Shown: positions 15,814 to 24,745 of the stretch, piece by piece
Numbering within the stretch: position 1 is the stretch's first letter
How the letters are laid out: each line of letters opens with the position of its first letter
NCBI GenBank assembly: GCA_009780185.1
Contig: WRAN01000021.1
Coordinates: forward strand, 1 to 38,265
Direction: 5' to 3'
Length of the DNA: 38,265 bases
From: Defluviitaleaceae bacterium
GTDB lineage: Bacteria; Bacillota; Clostridia; Lachnospirales; WQUN01
The notes under the pieces: model-generated
Database searches by the model: none
Told to the model about the DNA's origin: nothing
Seen by the model: only the letters and a program-made list of their open reading frames with translations
Made by a program: the position numbers and the translations under genes

Positions 15814-17231
15814 AAGCAATAGATAAGATTCCAGCCCGGGAGAAGTTTTTCTTCGCCTTTGGTGATTTTACCGGGCATGGTATGTTTATGAGCATAATGT
15901 ACTTCATCTTCCTTACGGATGTACTGATGCTACCGCCAGCCCTGGCTGGCACAATCGGTCTTTTGACTCGCGGCTGGGATGCTATCCTTGACCCTATTGT
16001 CGGGGTTATTTCTGATAATACCCGTACCAGATGGGGGCGTAGGCGGCCTGCAATTTTTATTGCGGGTATTTTTATTGTCTTTGCCTTTCCTATTATGTAT
16101 GTACCAATTTCTCAGTGGAGCATGTGGGCTATTGTGGCTTACGTTGTGGTTTCTCAGATGCTTCTGGCGGTCGTGACCACAACATTTGGAATAAACTATG
16201 CATCCCTCTCCAGCGAGATAAGTAACGACTACGCCGAGCGTAATAAGGCCAACACAATGCGGATGGTTTTTTCCGGGCTTTCCAACCTGGTGTTTGCCAC
16301 AACCCCGCTATTGGTACGGGACTATCTTATTGATGTTGTGGGCAATGAGGTAGCGTATGTGGTAACCGCGAGTATTTACGGAGCTATGTTTGGTGTGATA
16401 TTGATACTCCTTGCTACCAATACTAAGGAAAGGGTGCCGATGCCCACGGTAAAGATAAAGTTTTCTATCAAAACATTTACCCGCCCGCTGAGGGTTAAGT
16501 GCTTTAGGGAATTGGTGCTGGCTTATACATTTGCCTTCCTTGCCCTTGATATAGTTACTACTATATTCCAGCATTTTATGCGGTATGTTGCTCACCGCCC
16601 TGGGGAGACTGCTTTTGTTTTGGGGACTTTAGTTATTGCCCAGATACTTACGGTGCCTGTGGTTTATAAGCTCACAAAGCGGTTTAGTAAGCCGGCCGTA
16701 TTTCGCCTTGCGGTGCCTATATGGATTTTAGGGGTAATGATGCTATCTATGTACCAAACTGGATGGTCACCTGTAGCTATTTATGTATTTGCGTTTGTGT
16801 CCGGTATTGGGATGTGTGGATGCACGATGATACCATGGCTTATGTTCCCTGATGGGGTAGATGTTGGAGAGTTGGCAAATGGCAGCCGTGATGCGGGCAC
16901 CTATTCCAGCGTAATGGTTATGTTTAGGCAGATATCCTCGGCTTTTGGTATTGCGACTATTGGCTGGGTATTGCAGCTTACAGGATATGACGGAGCTTTG
17001 GATGTTCAACCAGGCAGTGCCATACTTGGGCTTCGTGGTGTGGTAATGATATCCGCCATTATACTTCTAGGGGCCGCGTTTTATTTTATGAAACGCAATA
17101 AAATGGATGAGGCAAGTATGCACAAAGTGAAAGAGGCTCTGACGCTAAAACGTGAAAATCAGCCGCTATCGGTAGAACTGGAAGCAGAGCTTGAAAAAAT
17201 AAGCCCTGGCATGATTGGAGGAAACAAATGA
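15810..17231 (+). CDS. GPH family sugar:cation symporter
   Basis: The 473-residue protein is a glycoside-pentoside-hexuronide symporter of the MelB type with about twelve membrane helices. The diagnostic cation-site motif is clear: Asp57, Asp61 and Asp69 in 'WDAILDPIVGVISDNTRTR', followed by GRRRP. It should import mono- or oligosaccharides, here probably the uronide substrate of the GH105 enzyme. I start it at the ATG at 15810, which overlaps the preceding TGA (ATGA); the longer open frame to 15666 lies inside the GH105 gene. Its own stop overlaps the next start in the same way. A hydrophilic tail of about 45 residues extends beyond the last helix. Confidence 0.92.
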   Translation: MKAIDKIPAREKFFFAFGDFTGHGMFMSIMYFIFLTDVLMLPPALAGTIGLLTRGWDAILDPIVGVISDNTRTRWGRRRPAIFIAGIFIVFAFPIMYVPISQWSMWAIVAYVVVSQMLLAVVTTTFGINYASLSSEISNDYAERNKANTMRMVFSGLSNLVFATTPLLVRDYLIDVVGNEVAYVVTASIYGAMFGVILILLATNTKERVPMPTVKIKFSIKTFTRPLRVKCFRELVLAYTFAFLALDIVTTIFQHFMRYVAHRPGETAFVLGTLVIAQILTVPVVYKLTKRFSKPAVFRLAVPIWILGVMMLSMYQTGWSPVAIYVFAFVSGIGMCGCTMIPWLMFPDGVDVGELANGSRDAGTYSSVMVMFRQISSAFGIATIGWVLQLTGYDGALDVQPGSAILGLRGVVMISAIILLGAAFYFMKRNKMDEASMHKVKEALTLKRENQPLSVELEAELEKISPGMIGGNK

Positions 17232-19132
17232 AAATAAAAACTTTGCTGGCAGTAGGAGGTGCAGCCTTGGCTGGACTAACCCTATACGAACTATATCGTA
17301 ATAAGAAAACCCCTACCCTACCTGCCAATACGCCAAGGCCTTTTAATATCCATATCCATGACTTTCTTGGGGCACTTGCGGAAGATAAACCTTTTAATCA
17401 GGAGCTATTGGAGGATACGTTCCTATTCATTCATCGGCGATACGATTGCTCGGATTTTCTTGCTAATACGATTATTAGGATTTTATATGCCTACGAACAC
17501 AAACTAGAGCTACAGCTAAAACAGCGGATGAAAGACCTTCTGCTTAACTTCAAATATCACTGGGATCAAAACGGATATGACAGCTTATGTAGTTGGTCGG
17601 AAAATCATCAGATATTGTTTGCCGGGTTGGAGTACCTTACCGGGCATTTATACGAAAATGAAACATTCATTAACTCCGGGCGCGTTGGCGCATACCACAA
17701 AGAACGCGGAAAAGCACGGATTCTAGCATGGTGCAAGCGCCGCTTCCAATACGGGTTTACAGAGTGGTATTCCAATAATTACTACTTGGAAGACCTTATC
17801 GCGATGAGCAATATCCAAGAATTTGCCCCAGACCCAGAAGTGCGCCATGCCATGGAACAAGCCCTTCATATAATCTACTTTGATATCGCCACCCAAAGCC
17901 TCAGAGGCAGCTTTGTATCCACAGGAGGGCGCATGTATGAGAATAATAAAAAATCCGCAAGGGGCGGTTCAGCGCTTAACAGGATAATAGCCAACCTATT
18001 CGAGATTAAACTGGATGAAGAAGCAGACCTTTTCTACGAGGAACTAACCGCGATGACTCATAATATCGACCTTAACGTACTGCTTAATAAATCCTACCAG
18101 GTGCCGGATGTAATAAAGAAAATAGCAAAGGATACCTCCCCCCAAGTTATAAAAGCCTCTAACTCCATGGACATAGAAGAAGGAGTAAGGGCCGAGATTT
18201 TCGGCTCATTAGATGAACAATTGGCCGCCCAGTGGGAGATGGAGGCTTTTACCAATCACCAAGTTTTCGCTAACACAATGAAAGCTATACGACAAAATAA
18301 AATGTTTACAAGCGAGTTTTTTGCCCCGCTAAAGATGCTTAACCTTACCGTGCTTAGGCCATTTTACGGATTGCTGGCAAAAATCATAAACCCTATTACC
18401 AACGGCAAAGCCACCCAGCGGGCCAATACCTATACCTACCGCACCCCTCACTACCTAATGGCCACTGCCCAAGGATATTTACCCGGTGGTTTTTCCGACC
18501 AGCAGCATATCTGGAGTTGTATGCTTAACCACGATATTTGCGTATTCGCCACACATCCCTCCGGCGAGCTTAGTGAGACAGGGGCTTTATCCAAATCCCC
18601 GGGATATTGGGTAGGTAATAGCCGCAACCCCCACGCTGCTCAGCATCTTAATCGGATACTAGCCATATATCATCTACCAATGAAAAAAGCCTCCTTCGAG
18701 CAGGGCTTCCATGAATTTACTCATGCATACTTTCCAATCGATGCTTTTGATGAAGTTATTTCTGGCAAAGGCTTCTATTGCGGGCGCTCAGGTGATTCAT
18801 ATGTAGCTCTTTTTGGGGCGTCTGATCTTACTTTGGCTGGAAGAGACGAGCTAAAGCAATACGGAAAGAAACAATACTGGATATGTGAGTGCTCCTCCGC
18901 TGATATAGAAAGCTTTGAGGATTTTGTAGCCCGTGCCGGTAGGGATATAGAATTTGATGGGGATAGACTGAGGTATGAAAATCTTGAACTGACTTTTGCT
19001 GGTGACTTTTATGTAGATGGGGTAAAGGAAAATACCCAATATAAACGCTACGACAGCATATACTGTACTGGTGATAGACTTGCAGACGAGTTTGTCTATA
19101 AATTTGATGGCGCTGAGGTAACTGTAAAATAA
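17228..19132 (+). CDS. Membrane-anchored, polysaccharide-lyase-like protein, uncharacterised family
   Basis: This 634-residue protein has an N-terminal membrane helix (about 5-22), a long alpha-helical region (about 45-400) and a beta-rich C-terminal part. Motifs such as SENH (124-127), GFTEWYSNNYY (176-186), YRTPHYLM (404-411), QQHIW (425-429) and FTHAYFPIDAFDE (497-509) recur, as far as I recall, in uncharacterised bacterial proteins with a toroid-plus-sandwich layout like heparinase II/III lyases. Position decides the interpretation: it overlaps the symporter gene by 4 bases and shares an operon with GH105, whose substrate is a lyase product. I infer a lyase or another uronide-active enzyme. 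Which side of the membrane it faces is unclear, because basic residues flank both ends of the helix. Confidence 0.7.
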   Translation: MKIKTLLAVGGAALAGLTLYELYRNKKTPTLPANTPRPFNIHIHDFLGALAEDKPFNQELLEDTFLFIHRRYDCSDFLANTIIRILYAYEHKLELQLKQRMKDLLLNFKYHWDQNGYDSLCSWSENHQILFAGLEYLTGHLYENETFINSGRVGAYHKERGKARILAWCKRRFQYGFTEWYSNNYYLEDLIAMSNIQEFAPDPEVRHAMEQALHIIYFDIATQSLRGSFVSTGGRMYENNKKSARGGSALNRIIANLFEIKLDEEADLFYEELTAMTHNIDLNVLLNKSYQVPDVIKKIAKDTSPQVIKASNSMDIEEGVRAEIFGSLDEQLAAQWEMEAFTNHQVFANTMKAIRQNKMFTSEFFAPLKMLNLTVLRPFYGLLAKIINPITNGKATQRANTYTYRTPHYLMATAQGYLPGGFSDQQHIWSCMLNHDICVFATHPSGELSETGALSKSPGYWVGNSRNPHAAQHLNRILAIYHLPMKKASFEQGFHEFTHAYFPIDAFDEVISGKGFYCGRSGDSYVALFGASDLTLAGRDELKQYGKKQYWICECSSADIESFEDFVARAGRDIEFDGDRLRYENLELTFAGDFYVDGVKENTQYKRYDSIYCTGDRLADEFVYKFDGAEVTVK

Positions 19133-19134
19133 AA

Positions 19135-19170
19135 ATAGGGCTGCTTCACGTAAATGTGAAGCAGCCCTAT
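19135..19170. terminator. Bidirectional terminator
   Basis: Bases 19135-19149 pair perfectly with 19156-19170 around a 6-nt loop (core gggctgcttcac). A-rich sequence lies on the left and T-rich on the right. It separates the carbohydrate operon from the convergent mtaB gene, which ends 9 bases away. Confidence 0.92.
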
Positions 19171-19178
19171 AAATTTTA

Positions 19179-20546
19179 TTACATATCATACATCTTGGGA
19201 TCAAGCTTCTCGCAATCATCAATTACGGATTCTGTAAAGGCACCTACGTCGGCGGGAAGTTCGTCTACTTGTTCTGCTAAGCTTTCTAGCCACATTAGTT
19301 CTTTGTCGTTGAGCTGCAACTTACCGTCATCATAGCCTTTTTGCATATGCTCAAGGGCTAGTGCTGCGGCTTTTTTTGCACGAGGATAGTAGCCGTCAAC
19401 CTTTACCAGTTCTTTAGAGATATCAAGCACAACGTCAGGGCGCAAAACATATGCTTGTGGGTCTAATTTGCTGTCAGAGTCTGCGTGAAGGTCGCGCATC
19501 AAGAGTCCATGCCCTTGATTGGCAGCTTCGTTGAACAGGCGGCAATCGTAAACCAATTGCTCGAAGGAAACAGTAGGAGCCATTCCTCCAAGTAGTTTAA
19601 TCTGCTGGATGGACTCATTGCTCCAGATATCGGCAACACATCCTGCGACATTGCCCACTGGTGATAAATGGGCACAAGCAGCAGTACGGCCTTCCATGGA
19701 TATGGGAGTGCCTGTAATGGCTTTTACATATACTCCTTCATATCCGCAGTCTTTATGAGGGCCTTTGGCTCCACATTCTATAGCTACAAGGCTACGTACA
19801 GCAGAAACCACCCGGACAGTAGCGGCAAAAACACGTGGGATATAATTTTTATCTGCCAGCACCATTGCTGTGTTGGCAAAACCGCAGGCTGTGTCTCCAG
19901 AAGCTATTGAACCTGTACGCCCCGCTATGGCTACGATTTCATTCCAGACTTTATTCATATCAGTGCAGCCCAGCACACTTAAGGCAAAGATGGACTTTGC
20001 AATATCACAAAACATTACCGCTTCGTCGTGGGTTTCTTTTCCGCCTACAGATTCTATAGCCATAAAATCCGCCCCGGTGTTTGCACAGCCTTCAAAGGTT
20101 TTTAGCATTGCATCCCAGTGGCGGCCACGCCACATATGCTCTAATTCATTGCCTTCACGGATATCATTGGGGGTGATTCTTACCGCCCCTTTGATACCGT
20201 GCTTTGCTTCATGCTCTTTGATTATATCCACTACGGTTTTACATACTTCGATACCCCAACTAGGGTTTTCTGTCATAGGGGGTAAGGTTTCAATTTCCGC
20301 TACAAAACCAGGCACGTAAAGCTCTCTGGCTCTATCGCAGATACCGGTAATAATATCACGATAATGGCCTATAACCTCCGGCATTGAATCCTTGGTTATA
20401 AGCATTGGGGGCAGTGTAAAGTTTACCTCTGGGTACATTGTACCGCCCCCTATTACCATGCCGTTTTTTAAGGCAATGGGGTGCAGGGACTTGCCATATA
20501 CGAAATCCGACAGGTTCTCGTAAGCAGTAGTTTTAAACTGTGGCAT
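19179..20546 (-). CDS. mtaB: Methanol:corrinoid methyltransferase MtaB
   Basis: MtaB is a zinc enzyme that transfers the methyl group of methanol to the cobalt of its corrinoid partner MtaC. The 455-residue length matches the archaeal enzyme (about 460). The three zinc ligands known from Methanosarcina barkeri (Glu164, Cys220, Cys269) correspond closely to Glu165 (AIESVGG), Cys221 (DTACGFANT) and Cys267 (KDCGYEG) here. An AGGAGGC ribosome site precedes the ATG. The usual partners mtaC and mtaA are not adjacent and would have to be elsewhere. It lies tail to tail with the uronide operon, which may reflect use of methanol from pectin methyl esters, though that is only a guess. Confidence 0.9.
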   Translation of the reverse strand: MPQFKTTAYENLSDFVYGKSLHPIALKNGMVIGGGTMYPEVNFTLPPMLITKDSMPEVIGHYRDIITGICDRARELYVPGFVAEIETLPPMTENPSWGIEVCKTVVDIIKEHEAKHGIKGAVRITPNDIREGNELEHMWRGRHWDAMLKTFEGCANTGADFMAIESVGGKETHDEAVMFCDIAKSIFALSVLGCTDMNKVWNEIVAIAGRTGSIASGDTACGFANTAMVLADKNYIPRVFAATVRVVSAVRSLVAIECGAKGPHKDCGYEGVYVKAITGTPISMEGRTAACAHLSPVGNVAGCVADIWSNESIQQIKLLGGMAPTVSFEQLVYDCRLFNEAANQGHGLLMRDLHADSDSKLDPQAYVLRPDVVLDISKELVKVDGYYPRAKKAAALALEHMQKGYDDGKLQLNDKELMWLESLAEQVDELPADVGAFTESVIDDCEKLDPKMYDM

Positions 20547-20623
20547 AAGAGCCTCCTTTGTGAATCTTTTATTTTATTTTACAGTATAAATAAAATTTCG
20601 CTAGGATGAAAGCCCAAAAAAAC

Positions 20624-20652
20624 TTGACGAGATAGATTCCCCGTATTACAAT
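20624..20652 (+). promoter_or_regulatory. Promoter of tRNA-Leu
   Basis: TTGACG (20624-20629), a 17-bp spacer and TACAAT (20647-20652) lie 14 bases before the mature tRNA 5' end. Both the boxes and the spacing are close to consensus. Confidence 0.85.
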
Positions 20653-20666
20653 AGCTTCCGCAACAA

Positions 20667-20746
20667 GCCCGGATGGCGGAATTGGCAGACGCGCCAGATT
20701 TAGGTTCTGGTGGGAGACCGTGCAGGTTCAAGTCCTGTTCCGGGCA
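20667..20746 (+). tRNA. tRNA-Leu (anticodon UAG)
   Basis: An 80-nt class II tRNA. The 7-bp acceptor stem (20667-20673 with 20739-20745) is perfect. The anticodon stem CCAGA/TCTGG holds the loop TTTAGGT with anticodon TAG. A long variable arm (GGGAGACC region) and a normal T-arm with TTCAAGT loop follow. The discriminator is A (20746), and CCA is not encoded. Confidence 0.97.
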
Positions 20747-20770
20747 TTTCTTGCAAAGAGCAATAAAAAG

Positions 20771-20810
20771 CCGTAGGCAGATGAAAATCAGCTTACGGTT
20801 TTTTGTTTTT
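20771..20810 (+). terminator. Terminator after tRNA-Leu
   Basis: Stem 20771-20778/20791-20798 (ccgtaggc/gcttacgg, one G-T pair) is followed by a T-run broken by one G (20799-20810). Confidence 0.8.
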
Positions 20811-20869
20811 AGCAAAATATGATATATTACGAACCAATAACAAAGGGAATTAAATAATAGGGGGGCAAT

Positions 20870-22219
20870 ATGAGGAAATTTTGGCTATTGTGTTTGCTGG
20901 CCTTCGCGGTGCTTATTTTTTCTGGCGCATCCATAGCAAATGCGCCTGCATCTATTCGTATAGGGCTAACCAGTAATTTTGGCAACCGGGATAGTATCCA
21001 CATAAATAATACTAATATCACAGCCGGGTACGATAATAATGGCGTATTCCAATCACACACACAGCTGCACTCTGCAAGTGGTTTTACCGCACGGATGAGT
21101 GGCGGGGTTGTAGCCCTTTACAGTGGAAACCAACAGGTATTTTCATTTACTGACACTACTCGTGGCGCACAGGTAATGGAAACCGGTGGTGGAGCTATCA
21201 ATCTAGGCAATTATTCATATAGAGGGGCAATAGAGTTTAGCCCTAGCGGTACTCGCATTACTGCAATCAATGTAATATGCCCGGAAGAATATCTTTTTGG
21301 TGTGCTTCCTATGGAAATGTCTCATACCTTCCATATAGAGGCCTTAAGGGCTCAGGCCATAGCCTCACGAACATTTATGATTCACCGCATAAATGATGGA
21401 CACCATAGAAATAACGGCTTTGACCTATGCGATTCTACCCATTGCCAGTCATATAGCGGGACAGGCCGAGAGCATGTTAATACTACCCGGGCTGTAAACG
21501 AAACCGCTGGACTTCTGATTTACCACAACAATGCTCCAATCCTAGCGGTGTACTTTGCCAGTAGCGGCGGCTCAACTGCCAATTCAGAGGATGTATGGGT
21601 ACAAACCCTTCCATACCTGCGTGCTGTGCGAGATATTGCAGAGCATAATCCGGTAGAATGGACCCGGACATTTACATGGGCGCAAATTAACACTGCACTT
21701 GCAAATGCAGGAGCCAATATTGGTACAGCAACAGGCCTAACCATTACTCGAACCTGCACCTATGGGCGAGTAAATGAGCTGACAGTGCAAGGCACAAGCG
21801 GCCAGCACGTTTTAATAAGGGAGTCTATCCGCACCTTCTTTTCCCCAATAGGCGGGTCACTTATGAGCAGAAATTTCTATATAGCCGGGGCGGCACCTGC
21901 CACCGGGGTCAATGTATCGGTAACCGATGGAAGCAGTGTATTGTCTGCTGCTATAACTTCTTTTTTACTAAGAAATACGCAAGGAGCTACGTCTCCCGTA
22001 TCAACAGGAGTATATGTATTTGACGGAGTTACCATGCGCCGCGTGGAAGCGGCAACCCAAACTCAAGTAACCACCTTGGCAACCGGTGTTACACTCCACG
22101 GTCAAGGCTGGGGTCATGGAGTTGGCATGAGTCAGCGGGGAGCCCATGGGATGGCGCTGGCAGGATACACATACCGGCAGATTTTGCTTCATTACTATAC
22201 TGGTGTGGAAATACGATAA
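20870..22219 (+). CDS. SpoIID/LytB-domain secreted protein
   Basis: The 449-residue protein has an N-terminal signal peptide (about 1-24, ending near Ala-Asn-Ala) and a SpoIID/LytB domain. In SpoIID this domain is a lytic transglycosylase that cleaves denuded glycan strands during engulfment of the forespore. The conserved block EYLFGVLPMEM with catalytic Glu149, followed by IEALRAQAIASRTF (156-169), is present. So are the conserved DLCDSTHCQSYSG segment and the C-terminal GHGVGMSQRGAHGMA block. It is longer than typical SpoIID (about 340) because of an insert between residues 330 and 400. It could be SpoIID itself or a paralogue for vegetative or spore cell-wall turnover. AGGGGGG precedes the start. 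Confidence 0.88.
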   Translation: MRKFWLLCLLAFAVLIFSGASIANAPASIRIGLTSNFGNRDSIHINNTNITAGYDNNGVFQSHTQLHSASGFTARMSGGVVALYSGNQQVFSFTDTTRGAQVMETGGGAINLGNYSYRGAIEFSPSGTRITAINVICPEEYLFGVLPMEMSHTFHIEALRAQAIASRTFMIHRINDGHHRNNGFDLCDSTHCQSYSGTGREHVNTTRAVNETAGLLIYHNNAPILAVYFASSGGSTANSEDVWVQTLPYLRAVRDIAEHNPVEWTRTFTWAQINTALANAGANIGTATGLTITRTCTYGRVNELTVQGTSGQHVLIRESIRTFFSPIGGSLMSRNFYIAGAAPATGVNVSVTDGSSVLSAAITSFLLRNTQGATSPVSTGVYVFDGVTMRRVEAATQTQVTTLATGVTLHGQGWGHGVGMSQRGAHGMALAGYTYRQILLHYYTGVEIR

Positions 22220-22258
22220 TTAAAATTAAAGTGAACTAATTCGAAATAGGAGATAAAA

Positions 22259-23275
22259 ATGAACAAACAAGACTTTTATTATGATTTACCAAAGCACTTA
22301 ATAGCCCAGACCCCCGCCGAGCAAAGAGACGGGTCCCGTCTTATGCGCCTTAACCGCACAACAGGCCAGGTGGAACATGCCATGTTTAAGGATATTGTAG
22401 ATTTACTAAATCCTGGCGATTGCATTGTAATCAACGACTCAAAAGTAATACCCGCAAGGCTGATGGGCTATAGCCAAGAGGCCCAAGTAGAAATGCTTCT
22501 GCATGAGCGCCAAGAAGATGGGCGCTGGAGCGTACTTGTAAAGCCAGGGCGTAAAGCCCGCGAAGGCGATATTCTTGTGTTCGCGCAGGGGCGATTAAAA
22601 GCCCATGTGGAAGAATTGATAGAAGACGGTTTACGATTAGTATCCCTAGAGCATGAAGGTGATTTTGAACCCCTTCTTGAAGAAATCGGTGAAATGCCAT
22701 TGCCTCATTATATCGAAGAAAAAGGGGATGACTCTCGCTATCAGACTGTCTATGCAACCCATGCTGGATCTGTGGCAGCACCTACTGCCGGGCTTCATTT
22801 TACTGAAGAAGTTCTACAGGCGATTAAGGATAAAGGCGTCGGAATAGCCAGGGTTACCCTGCATGTAGGCATAGGAACCTTCCGTCCGGTTAAAGAAGAT
22901 GATATCTCTAAGCATCTGATGCATAGCGAGTATTGTCGGGTTGAGCCCGAGACAGCTAAGCTAATAAACGATACTAAGGCTTCCGGAGGCAGGGTAATAG
23001 CTATAGGAACCACTAGCTGCCGCACATTGGAAAGCCGCGTGGATGATACAGGCAAGGTAATTGCCGGGGCGGGCAAAACAGATATTTTTATTTTCCCTGG
23101 CTTTCAGTTTAAGGCTATCGATGGGCTTTTGACCAACTTCCATCTGCCTGAGTCTACACTTATTATGCTGGTTTCGGCACTTGCCGGGCGGGAGGCTGTG
23201 CTTTCGGCTTATGCTGAGGCTGTAAAAGAGGAGTATCGCTTCTTTAGTTATGGGGATGCGATGTTAATCGTTTAG
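22259..23275 (+). CDS. queA: S-adenosylmethionine:tRNA ribosyltransferase-isomerase QueA
   Basis: QueA transfers and isomerises the ribosyl part of S-adenosylmethionine onto preQ1 in tRNA to form epoxyqueuosine. The 338-residue protein matches the family length. It shows its usual blocks: the N-terminal FYYDLPKHLIAQTP, the VINDSKVIPARL motif, the GSVAAPTAGLHFTEE motif near residue 170, and the C-terminal TNFHLPESTLIMLV block. It follows the SpoIID-like gene by 39 bp with an AATAGGAG ribosome site. The partner tgt is not in this window. Its last 12 bases overlap the convergent GLUG-repeat gene. Confidence 0.97.
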   Translation: MNKQDFYYDLPKHLIAQTPAEQRDGSRLMRLNRTTGQVEHAMFKDIVDLLNPGDCIVINDSKVIPARLMGYSQEAQVEMLLHERQEDGRWSVLVKPGRKAREGDILVFAQGRLKAHVEELIEDGLRLVSLEHEGDFEPLLEEIGEMPLPHYIEEKGDDSRYQTVYATHAGSVAAPTAGLHFTEEVLQAIKDKGVGIARVTLHVGIGTFRPVKEDDISKHLMHSEYCRVEPETAKLINDTKASGGRVIAIGTTSCRTLESRVDDTGKVIAGAGKTDIFIFPGFQFKAIDGLLTNFHLPESTLIMLVSALAGREAVLSAYAEAVKEEYRFFSYGDAMLIV

Positions 23276-24376
23276 CTTTAATAGTTTAGTTATTTCTTCT
23301 ATTTGAGACGTACTCATATCCGCGCCATCGGGGCCATATGCACTGGGTAACACATGTGCTATGGCCTTTTTATTTATTACCATAGAACCTAGATATGCAT
23401 AGCAGCCGTTGATGCCATTGTGATCTGTCCGGCCCGCAAAACGCTTTACATGTTCTCCTTCACCTACTATCCATGACGCGAAGGTTACGCAGTGAGTTAG
23501 TGTGTTGGGCGCTCCTATGTCTGATATTATCCCAGCAAAGCCGCCTACCGCGCCTTCGGGACTTCCACTTGTGATAACTGAGCCGGTGGAATAGGAAAAT
23601 TCAACAGAGGCGGTATCTGTTATTTTTCCTATAAAACCTCCTGCAGCGCTTTGATTACCTAGGGAAAAGATATCGCCTTTTGCATGTGAGTAGATTATTC
23701 GGCTGTTATTTAAAAGGATGCCTACAAACCCACCTGTGATTCCCTGACCATGAACTTCGCCTAGGGCAACACAGTTTTTTGTAAGGGTGTATTCTATTTT
23801 TCCGGCGAAGCCCCCTGTGATTCCAGGCGCCCCTGTAATTTTCACATGGCTACTAGAATTAATAAATTCTGAGATATGATTTGCATTGGTTGTCAGTGGG
23901 GTTCCAAGGATATGGCCTACTAAGCCTCCAATATATTTACCTGCGTCGGTGGAGGATATTGAGCCGCTTACGGATATATTGGAAATTTGGCAGTTAATTG
24001 CTTCTCCTGCTAATAAGCCTGCTTTTATTTCATTTTTGCCAGTAATGTTAATTGATGCATCCTTTATTATTACATTTGAGATATTTGCGTTTTCTATTTT
24101 TGCAAAGAGCCCTTGAGATGTACTAGGATTATTGTTAATTGATAGGCCACTTATTGTATGGCCTTGGCCATCTAAAATTCCACTGAATATTTCTATGGGC
24201 GTCCAGTCTGGGGGAAGTACAATATCCGCAACTAGGATGTAGGACTCATCTTTGATATTGGCCAGTTGCTCTGGTGCGCTTATTGGTATTGGTTCAGATG
24301 CGTAGACTGATTGATAGCATATAAATAACAGCAAGGTAGGAAGCACTATTTTTCCAAGCATTTTCATTTTTTTCAT
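23264..24376 (-). CDS. Secreted GLUG-motif repeat protein
   Basis: The 370-residue protein has a signal peptide (about residues 1-27, ending near Val-Tyr-Ala) followed by tandem repeats of the GLUG type. Gly-Gly-[Leu/Phe]-x-Gly cores (GGLVGH, GGFAGK, GGFVGI, GGFIGK, GGFAGI) are spaced about 30-45 residues apart. An opening segment (WTPIEIFSGILDGQGHTISGLSI) is typical of the start of such beta-helical adhesin-like domains. It is probably exported or wall-associated; the role is unknown. No sortase or S-layer anchor is visible. I use the ATG at 24376, which has GGTGAT 5 nt upstream; an in-frame ATG at 24388 lies before that site. Its 3' end overlaps queA. Confidence 0.8.
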   Translation of the reverse strand: MKKMKMLGKIVLPTLLLFICYQSVYASEPIPISAPEQLANIKDESYILVADIVLPPDWTPIEIFSGILDGQGHTISGLSINNNPSTSQGLFAKIENANISNVIIKDASINITGKNEIKAGLLAGEAINCQISNISVSGSISSTDAGKYIGGLVGHILGTPLTTNANHISEFINSSSHVKITGAPGITGGFAGKIEYTLTKNCVALGEVHGQGITGGFVGILLNNSRIIYSHAKGDIFSLGNQSAAGGFIGKITDTASVEFSYSTGSVITSGSPEGAVGGFAGIISDIGAPNTLTHCVTFASWIVGEGEHVKRFAGRTDHNGINGCYAYLGSMVINKKAIAHVLPSAYGPDGADMSTSQIEEITKLLKLND

Positions 24377-24454
24377 ATAAATCACCATCTTTAGTATGTT
24401 CCGGTATGGTTGTAGTATGCATATACTAATTAAAAGTTATTTTATGGAGGTTGT

Positions 24455-24667
24455 ATGGATAATTCTGCAATGTTGTGGCAACTGATGCAAAGCTTAAGCG
24501 GAGGCACCAGCGAAGAGCAAGCACATATACAAGAGCAAACCGGATTTGAACATACGCTGCTTTCGCTTAGGCCACTAATGCCGCCAAAACAACAACGGAT
24601 TATTGACCTTATGATAAAAATGCAAGAAGTTAAGGCACTTATGCATGAGATACAGGGGCTCCACTAA
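24455..24667 (+). CDS. Small hydrophilic protein, unknown
   Basis: This 70-residue protein has a good GGAGG 7 nt before its ATG and a strong terminator 3 bases after its stop, so it is a real monocistronic gene. The C-terminal half (LRPLMPPKQQRIIDLMIKMQEVKALMHEI) looks like two amphipathic helices and resembles short proteins of unknown function seen near sporulation genes in Clostridia, though I cannot name the family. There is no signal peptide or membrane helix. It is divergent from the GLUG-repeat gene, with a 78-bp shared upstream region. Confidence 0.7.
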   Translation: MDNSAMLWQLMQSLSGGTSEEQAHIQEQTGFEHTLLSLRPLMPPKQQRIIDLMIKMQEVKALMHEIQGLH

Positions 24668-24670
24668 AAT

Positions 24671-24706
24671 AAACCGCGCAAATATACTTATTTGCGCGGT
24701 TTTATT
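24671..24706 (+). terminator. Rho-independent terminator
   Basis: Bases 24671-24684 pair perfectly with 24689-24702 around a TACT loop, and the stem ends in T-rich sequence. It follows the 70-residue protein gene. Confidence 0.92.
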
Positions 24707-24745
24707 GTATAATCAATTACGATGATACTGATAAATATTGAGTTG

